Source of the DNA: Gnetum montanum
Lineage: Eukaryota; Streptophyta; Gnetopsida; Gnetales; Gnetaceae
Assembly (NCBI GenBank): GCA_015680685.1
Contig: MNCI01022060.1
Span: forward strand, 510,865-574,864
Direction: 5' to 3'
Length of the DNA stretch: 64,000 nucleotides
A program made the position numbers and the translations under genes. Under the pieces are notes generated by a model, which was not told the DNA's origin, ran no database searches, and saw only the letters and a program-made list of their open reading frames with translations. Below are positions 57,680 to 64,000 of the stretch, in pieces; within the stretch, counting starts at the first letter, position 1; the number at the start of each line of letters is the position of its first letter.

Positions 57680-59861
57680 TGGTTAATAGCTACTCAAGAG
57701 AGCAACCCACAAATATGGATGGAACTAATTGGGAGAACAACTTGCAACTACAACAAAGGCATAGATACATTGGAGTATGAGCATCACCAACTTCCAACCC
57801 TTAATCTAAAAACATCAATTGGGAGAAGTTGGACACTTCTAAAAAATTCAAACAAACCCTCATTATTTCAGATCTTTCCCTTTCAATTTAGTCATGGGGG
57901 AGATGGCCACCTATGCTGATCATTTGAGGCCCTTAGTTTCTTTTAAGTTTTTGTTTTACACATTTTTATTTTGCACATTTTTGTTTTGCAAATTTCTTTA
58001 ACTTTTCTTGTTTTTTTTTTACAACATCATTTATATGTTTTCTTTTATTTGTGTGTGTGTGTGTGTGTTATTCATTTTTTTAAGTTTGTCACCAATAAGT
58101 GCTATAATGATGGTATGAACTATTTTCTATTGGTTGCTAATGTTTGATTTTTACCTTTAAGTTATGATGTTGATACTAAGGTATGGTTCTTTTGTTATAA
58201 CAGGCAATGAGTGCACATCATCCACTCATCCATAAATTTCTATGGTCTCTCTTGGCTTGGAACTGTACAATCCCTTTCTTCAAAATAATAAGAACCTTCA
58301 ACGAATCGGTAACTAGGCATTTCTGAAACTAAGGAAGGACTCAAGGATTGAAAAGGGTATGGCTTCAAGGGAACTTGATGCATTTGTGTTGGCCATTATC
58401 TTGGGTTCTTGGATTTTTTCTTCTTGGGTTTTCTTATCGTTTCAACGTTACCCAATTATCGGGAAGCTGATTAAATAAAAATAAAAATAATAAGTCTTTG
58501 CATGGTGTGGTTCTCACACAAAAAAAAAGAGAAAGAAAAGAAAAAAAGTGGGAATTCAAAGCACACCCCTTAGATGAAATAAATATTTGGGCTACAAGCA
58601 CTGGTTATGGAACTAAAATAAACATGTTCCCTCTTACTAAGGCCCTTCTCACTTCCTACCTTCTCATCTTTCATTTCATCAGAATAGTGGTATCTCTTTG
58701 GAGAAGGCATTCTTGTTACTTCAAGTGGATGGATTACCCGAATGTATTAATGTGAAGTCACTAAATGTGGTTTGTTTGAGGCCAGACTTGGAATGAGATC
58801 TACTAAGTCACATTAATCATTAAACACACAAGGGGTTGTACACCACCTTGTTCTTGAGACTCCATTCCATCCTCTTCTATCCATCATTTTTTCTGCTTTG
58901 TTCACCTCATTGCCAGTTGTATCATTAGTGTATATGTTGGTTGATGCATTGTTTTCTTTTTGGTAAATTCTTGTGGTCAAAAATTTAAATTTTGTCTCCA
59001 AATGACATTTTTAGAGCCTACGGACTCTTTAAATGTGAGAATGACAGGGCATTAAGGGCATGAGCCTACGGACTCTTTAAATGTGAGAATGACAGGGCAT
59101 TAAGGGCATGAGCCTACTAAGGGCATACCTATTTGGTGCATTAGTTAATTTCTTTCCCTTAACATTTTTTCAATCAATTATATTTTGTTCATTTCCATCT
59201 CTAACATCCATTTCATCGACATTATAGTTGTCTCTTTTTCTCCATATTTCTTATTCCTTTTCTTTTTCCATTCTATCGCTACCAGAGATTCGCTCTTAGT
59301 TATGGGGGTCTTGACCCAATTTTTTCGATTTTCTCCTAACCCCGACACCTTCGGTAGTCACCAATATTATATCTACAGAATCTGCAATTAGCCATACCAC
59401 AACTTAGCCAATGGACCTTTCACCAAAGCAAGGTATCAACTGCATTGTGATTCATTTACCCTTGCTAATATAAGATTTTGTTGTGTGTGCATATGGCAAT
59501 CATACAACAATAGATTGGATCTGGAGGGAAAATTTGGAATGGATTAGTGCTGAAGCAGATATGCAAGGAACAAGATTGATGGTGTGCTTATGGAAGGACA
59601 ACAAAAGGTGCAATCTTGGTGTTGGCAGCAACAAAACTTCTTTCTCTCTCTCTCTTTCTGAGCTGCTAAATAAGGCCTGATGTCAAATGTATAAAGTGTT
59701 CACTCTTATTGTCGTGAACAATAGTTTTTTCATGTTCTATAATGATGACCCATTCACATGTCATCCCATTCACCATTAGTTCCATTCAAGTCAATAATCC
59801 CATACCATTCAAATATTTTGTAAGGAACTCAAGCACGAGTTTTTATTCAATCATGGAGGTA
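57680..59861 (+). other. 3' part of C: deletion junction and UTR
   Basis: Up to about 57840 the sequence aligns with the protease-RT linker of D, and from about 57870 with D's 3' UTR. The loss of pol is therefore one deletion between these points. A GT run of nine units lies at 58051-58068. The end (59780-59861) matches D just before its 3' LTR, with polypurine tract CATGGAGGTA. No gene is evident. Confidence 0.6.
59014..59116 (+). repeat. Perfect 48-bp tandem duplication
   Basis: The 48-base unit beginning GAGCCTACGGACTC occupies 59014-59061 and again 59062-59109 without a mismatch, followed by seven bases of a third copy. In sequence this decayed, a perfect duplication points to a recent slippage event. 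Confidence 0.9.
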
Positions 59862-60646
59862 TGATGGGATGCGATATCGCATGGGCTATGATATCACATA
59901 CGCAATATCGCAATCCACTGCCATTTCTATAAATAAGAGGCAACTCTCCCTTGTTTTAGAATCTAGATCTAGACTGTAGCCAAACTCTTGCCATTTTTCC
60001 ATTCCAGAGTTAGAATAATTTCCCTGTGCCCACAGTAGGAGTCCCAAAGTGAATGGATATTTATTCGAGAGATTTTGTACCTGAGCACACAATTGTGTAC
60101 GACAATAAAGATGAACTTTTGGATAAACCTTGTAGTGCATGGACTAAGCTAATGAGGATTTAATTAGTGTTAAATGTTTTATTTCTTTCTTAGGACTTAA
60201 TCTCTCTCAACCCTCAACTATCATAGTTAAGTGCATTCAGTACAACCGCTTCGAGCATGTGTGTTATGCTTGGTAATCCCAATAATGAATAGCATTTGGT
60301 AATCCTAGTAGCGTTGCATTGGTTTAGGGTGTGAAACAGAAAGTGGGAATGGATACTAATACTAGGTTAATTAAAGTTTAGTTAGTTAAAGTTAGTTATT
60401 TAGTCTCTTCACCTTTTTCTCTCTTAGCATAGGTGATAAAAACATAAAAGATATAAAAATCATATACCTCAAGTTTACTTAACTATACAACCATGACAAA
60501 TACAAGTGAGCTTGGGAAGACAATGACTGATTAACCTTACATGTTCCATAAGGCGTGTAGGCACTTAATCTATGGAGTTCGACTAGATTGCACATGTAAT
60601 GCTCATATTCGTATGGTTGACTATAGGGGTACCTCACCACGCATCA
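59862..60646 (+). repeat. 3' LTR of element C
   Basis: Partner of 53698-54498. TATA box at 59928-59935. It is slightly shorter (785 vs 801 bases) because part of the GATATC palindrome region is missing. Confidence 0.85.
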
Positions 60647-61155
60647 ACAGTAAGAATGAAATAGAGGTTACAGATGCTGAGAGTGGAAGTTCAATTTTAT
60701 GTGCACTCATCTTATTATTAATTATTCTTGAAGTATCAAATTTGAATTTCTATATGTAGTGTCAACCATTTTACCTTATATAGATCAAATTTAATCTAAT
60801 AAATGCTACATACTTCCCAATTTGATACTTCACAACAACTTGTTTGATGTCTATCATGTGTAATCCTAGTATTTTTAAGATCAAATACAATGTTAATATT
60901 TGTTTCATCTCCTAATTTTTTTGCAACTGAAAAGCAATAATCAATCCTAAGGGATAATTAGTATTCTCTATTTCAACATCCTTTCTCAGGTAGGTTGATG
61001 CTTATTTTTAGTTTTCTTTTATTATCTTCAAGCCTTAGCCAATAGAGAGACTCTTCATCATGTATCTTTTACCAACTTTAGCCTTTCAACTTGAGCTTCA
61101 AAGTCCTTTTTTTTTAAGTCTAAATTTACACCATCATATTCTACTTCATTAATGG
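60647..61155. other. AT-rich spacer between C and F
   Basis: No gene or repeat recognised. The last five bases before the LTR of F (AATGG, 61151-61155) should be one copy of F's target duplication; the other lies outside the window. Confidence 0.5.
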
Positions 61156-62661
61156 TGAAACACCACTAATTTTGGCCTAGTACTTTTAAATAAGAATCAA
61201 GCTAAGTCATGCTGCTGCCCAACATGAGTACAGTGTGACCAAACATGGAGGCCTCCAAAATAGCCCCCGATGGCCCATGATTCAACAGATGCTACACAGC
61301 GTAAGGATCAGCGTCACCAACTTTTGGAGCCCCAAAATTGAGTCAAAATAGGCTGAAATCAAGCACGAGGCCCTCCCATGACCTTCACCAAGGTCCCTAG
61401 CAGCTCTTAGCCTCTAGAAAATTAAGATTTGGGCCTCAAATATGCCATTTTGACTTGGTGACGTTGAGGTTTTTTTTTCAGACATTGCACAGCGTAAGGA
61501 TTAGCGTCACCAATTTTTAGAGCCCCAAAACTAAGCCAAAATGACTTCATTTTAAGGGTGTAAGTCATCCTCAAGGTCCACTATTGATAACTATGGATCC
61601 CAGCCTTTAAAAATTCTAGAATTGAGCCCAAATTTGCAAGTTTTGGAGGTCACACGCTAGGTCACATTGTAGGTCACGCTAGGTGCTAGACAAGCAAGGT
61701 GAAGTTAATCCTCCTTGATTTTCTTTGTAAATTTTTATCATTTGAGGGCTTGTCTAAATTATTTGTATTTTCATGGGCTTGAATGACCCAAAAATTTTAA
61801 AATACATTAAATCTAGTCAAAGAAGGAAAATATCCAACACACATTCAACTCGTGCACAACTATCCAACACAAATACATTGAATCTGGTCAAAGAAGGCAA
61901 ATTGCCAACACACATCCAACTCGTGTCAACTATTCATGGGACACATGTCACTAGATCTATTTTTCTCTTATCGCCCAATCATTGATTCCATTCTTGAAAA
62001 CCCTAGCCAAACCCTAGCCCAACCCTATAAATACCCTATCAATTCACACAAACGAAGGGGGGCAAAAAGAGAGGCAAAGAAAGAGAAGAAGAAGATTGGA
62101 AGAGGCAAAGATTGGAGAGATTGGCAATTCTGAAGGAGGACAGAACTTGCAATCTTTGGGTGCTCAGCACATCTGATTGTTGGCTTCCAAGTTTTCTTCA
62201 CATTCATCCCATTTCATCGTCGCATCATCGTGTCATATTATTCCGGGGCTAGGCATTTGAGTTGCCATTCACACTTGTGCAACTACACTTTGACCGGTGC
62301 ACATTTTTTTAAACAATATAATACAGTTCATTATTTCCTCCCATTTACATTGTTTAGTTCTATTTATTCTTTACAAATATAACTTTGTTTATTCTTTATT
62401 CATAATTCAGTATGCTTTATTTACATTTCGTATCATTGTTTACATTCCGTTTACATCCAGTTTACGATAACCCCAGCGCTAGTTGTAGCTTATGCTCGGG
62501 GAAGTCCTTGGTTGATTTGCGTGTAAACCATCCAAGGCACTCTGCCTTCATTTACTTTTTTAGCTTCCCCTCGGGAAAAGGTAGGGTCAGCTGTGGTTGC
62601 TCGATGATCTTTCGGTGTCTATTTCCCTTCCAGCCTTACACCGACGATTTAGGTCAGTACA
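61156..62661 (+). repeat. 5' LTR of Tat-like element F
   Basis: It starts TGAAACACCACTAATTTT, matching the LTR start of A on A's own strand (TGAAACACCACAAATTTT), and ends with a block near GACGATTTAGGTCAGTACA that also matches A. TATA box TATAAATA at 62026-62033, preceded by two AAACCCTAG strings. Internal direct repeats: a 48-base unit near 61293 and 61491 (CACAGCGTAAGGAT), and a unit of about 68 bases near 61804 and 61873. Confidence 0.8.
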
Positions 62662-62666
62662 GTTTT

Positions 62667-62684
62667 TAGTGCTAGAAGGAGGGC
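62667..62684 (+). other. Primer binding site of F, tRNA-Asn-like
   Basis: TAGTGCTAGAAGGAGGGC, five bases after the LTR, the same site as in A and B with one change in the first triplet. Confidence 0.65.
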
Positions 62685-62848
62685 ATATTTCTTGTTATTG
62701 GTTAAAACCTCACTACCTATCAAAACTCATCCATCTTGCCCATTTGAGTCTCTTCTTCCCTGTTGATCACACTAAGCTTGTGTCACCCCATGCTACAATT
62801 GCTTGTGATCCAACTCCATTCGTCTACCCCAGTCCATTCACGTTTATC

Positions 62849-64000
62849 ATGGAATCTTCCCAAGTCAACCCAGTAACACTACCGATTGCTGACTTTGGGG
62901 TTGAAGTTTCAAACCCTATGACTGCTAGGGAATCCATAACCATTACTGAACACATAAATCCTCAAGGCCCTACATGCCAATCCCTTAGGCTACAAGGCAA
63001 AGGTCCTATTCATGCAACTCTTACACCTAAGCAGTATAATTTTATCTGTGTCAAAATCCAAGCCAACCTACCCATTAATCGTATAGAGCGGGAAGCTAAG
63101 CAAGAATATGAATTCATCCACAAAGGAGGATGTGAGTTTATCCCTTCAGGTTTTGACATAATCCCACTTTCTGAAAACCATCATAAACTCATATCCCAAC
63201 TTCTTATGGCTAGAAGTCAGGCCTTACAACTACCTCCCATAAAGCCTCAAGACGAAGAAGATGACTTCGCAGCCCAATTTGAACATGGAGAATCATACCA
63301 TACCGTTAGCCCCCATGCCCGCACAAACCCATTATTCCATCCTTTCTTGGAAGAAACTGTGCTTCTTCCTTCATCTGCAAATACTCAAGCACTAGTTTCC
63401 CGACAAGAGGCACCTACTTCCATTCCTATCTTCTCCATACCCAATAATATTCACTCTTATGCTTCCACTTCCATTATTCCTCCACCAGTGCAGTCCCAAA
63501 AACTCCCCCAAACCAACGCAGAGTCAATCTTCCAATCTCAAGTAATTAGAATGCCATTGGTCATACCAGTTTCCACATCCATCCATTACATACCTCAGAT
63601 ACAAATCCATGGAGCACCATTGATTACTCCAACTCAACATGTTCAAGGTGTTACCTCACAACCTATAGCTGGGTAGTGGGCTCCACCAATGGTCTCAATC
63701 CTGAATATCATCCCACCACAACAAATGTTAGTCCAACAACCTGCCTTTCCACAAACAATGCAACAATGAAACCATTATCATCCACAATCAACTCAATCCA
63801 TTGGTTTGCCTACTGCCCAAGAATGGGCAAACACACAAAAAATGATGCACTCATTGGCAGAAGAATTAAAACGCCTTAAAACTTTCAACAATGAGGAAGT
63901 CAAGGTACTAGATTTCTATCAAGATGACCTAATTGACCCCTTAGTTCCACCCTTGACCTTGCCAAAAGGAGTCTCATTACCTTAACTGACCAAGTACAAT
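62849..64000 (+). pseudogene. Gag of element F, cut by the window end
   Basis: The ATG at 62849 opens MESSQVNPVTLPIADFG and stays open to a TAG at 63674, then in frame to TGA at 63766 and TAA at 63982. It contains SLRLQGKGP, YNFICVKIQANL, FIPSGFDIIPL, an acidic EEDDF stretch, YHTVSPHARTNPLF and QEWANTQKMM. It ends at LTKYN, just before the capsid domain. It is the least broken copy of this N-terminal module and defines it best. Confidence 0.85.

Larger units (their letters stand above)
53698..60646 (+). mobile_element. Element C: pol-less Athila-like element
   Basis: LTRs at 53698-54498 and 59862-60646 (about 800 bp) flank a tRNA-Asp-like primer site, gag, protease and a 3' UTR. RT, RNase H, integrase and the accessory region of D are absent. 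Sequence shared with D runs past protease, stops near 57840, and resumes at about 57870 with the 3' UTR string CATGGGGGAGATGGC. I found no matching target duplication (ACTGA on the left, ACAGT on the right). Confidence 0.85.

Noticed and set aside
53693-60651. Target duplication for element C
   Set aside because: ACTGA on the left and ACAGT on the right do not match; I leave C without a supported duplication.

Overview
The window is plant nuclear DNA made almost entirely of nested, decayed LTR retrotransposons. I found no host gene, tRNA, rRNA or CRISPR array. Two Ty3/gypsy groups are present: Tat-like elements (two RNase H domains, the second of archaeal type; tRNA-Asn-like primer site) and Athila-like elements (tRNA-Asp-like primer site). 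Both are plant lineages, and the density of old nested copies fits a large, repeat-rich seed-plant genome. The species cannot be read from the window.

Layout. Positions 1-1773 are AT-rich flank. Athila-like element D (+ strand) runs 1779-49900 between CTAGT target duplications. Tat-like element A (- strand, 11011-46003, TCAAC duplications) is inserted in its 3' part. Tat-like element B (- strand, 25781-42842, GTCTC duplications) is inserted in the gag of A. To the right lie an unassigned AT-rich stretch, two gag remnants (about 52.0-53.6 kb), element C (53698-60646, an Athila-like relative of D that has lost pol), and the 5' end of a third Tat-like element F (61156 to the window end).

The most interesting feature is in A and B. 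In both, the block between protease and reverse transcriptase is occupied by a gene on the opposite (+) strand: 17806-22332 in A and 32719-36857 in B. Both copies fit the same eight-exon model with GT-AG introns. Six of the seven intron phases match directly; the third fits phase 1 by its acceptor, but its donor in B is unclear. The predicted protein is about 1,050-1,110 residues. It has a short N-terminus, then a domain that reads as a plant FCP1/NIF-type phosphatase fold with its catalytic aspartates replaced, then a domain resembling the plant retroelement 'Transposase_32' type, then a coiled coil and an acidic tail. Because this gene is antisense to the element, its introns would survive the element's RNA cycle. 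A good splice acceptor on the element's sense strand sits just before RT in both A and B, so the whole antisense gene may lie inside a sense-strand intron like the PR-RT intron of Ogre elements.

Four further structures accompany it. A palindrome GCGTATACGC is multiplied in the LTRs and 5' UTR of A and, in variant form, around the antisense promoter. A short repeat (core AGTTTAACGTCAT) lies in the 3' UTR and on both sides of the antisense gene. A long hairpin, with one compensatory base change between A and B, encloses the polypurine tract. Element D carries a sense-strand remnant downstream of integrase that may be related to the antisense protein.

All elements carry in-frame stops, mostly explicable as transitions. 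B is youngest: its two 1,432-bp LTRs align without gaps at about 80 hand-counted differences, and its integrase frame is open.
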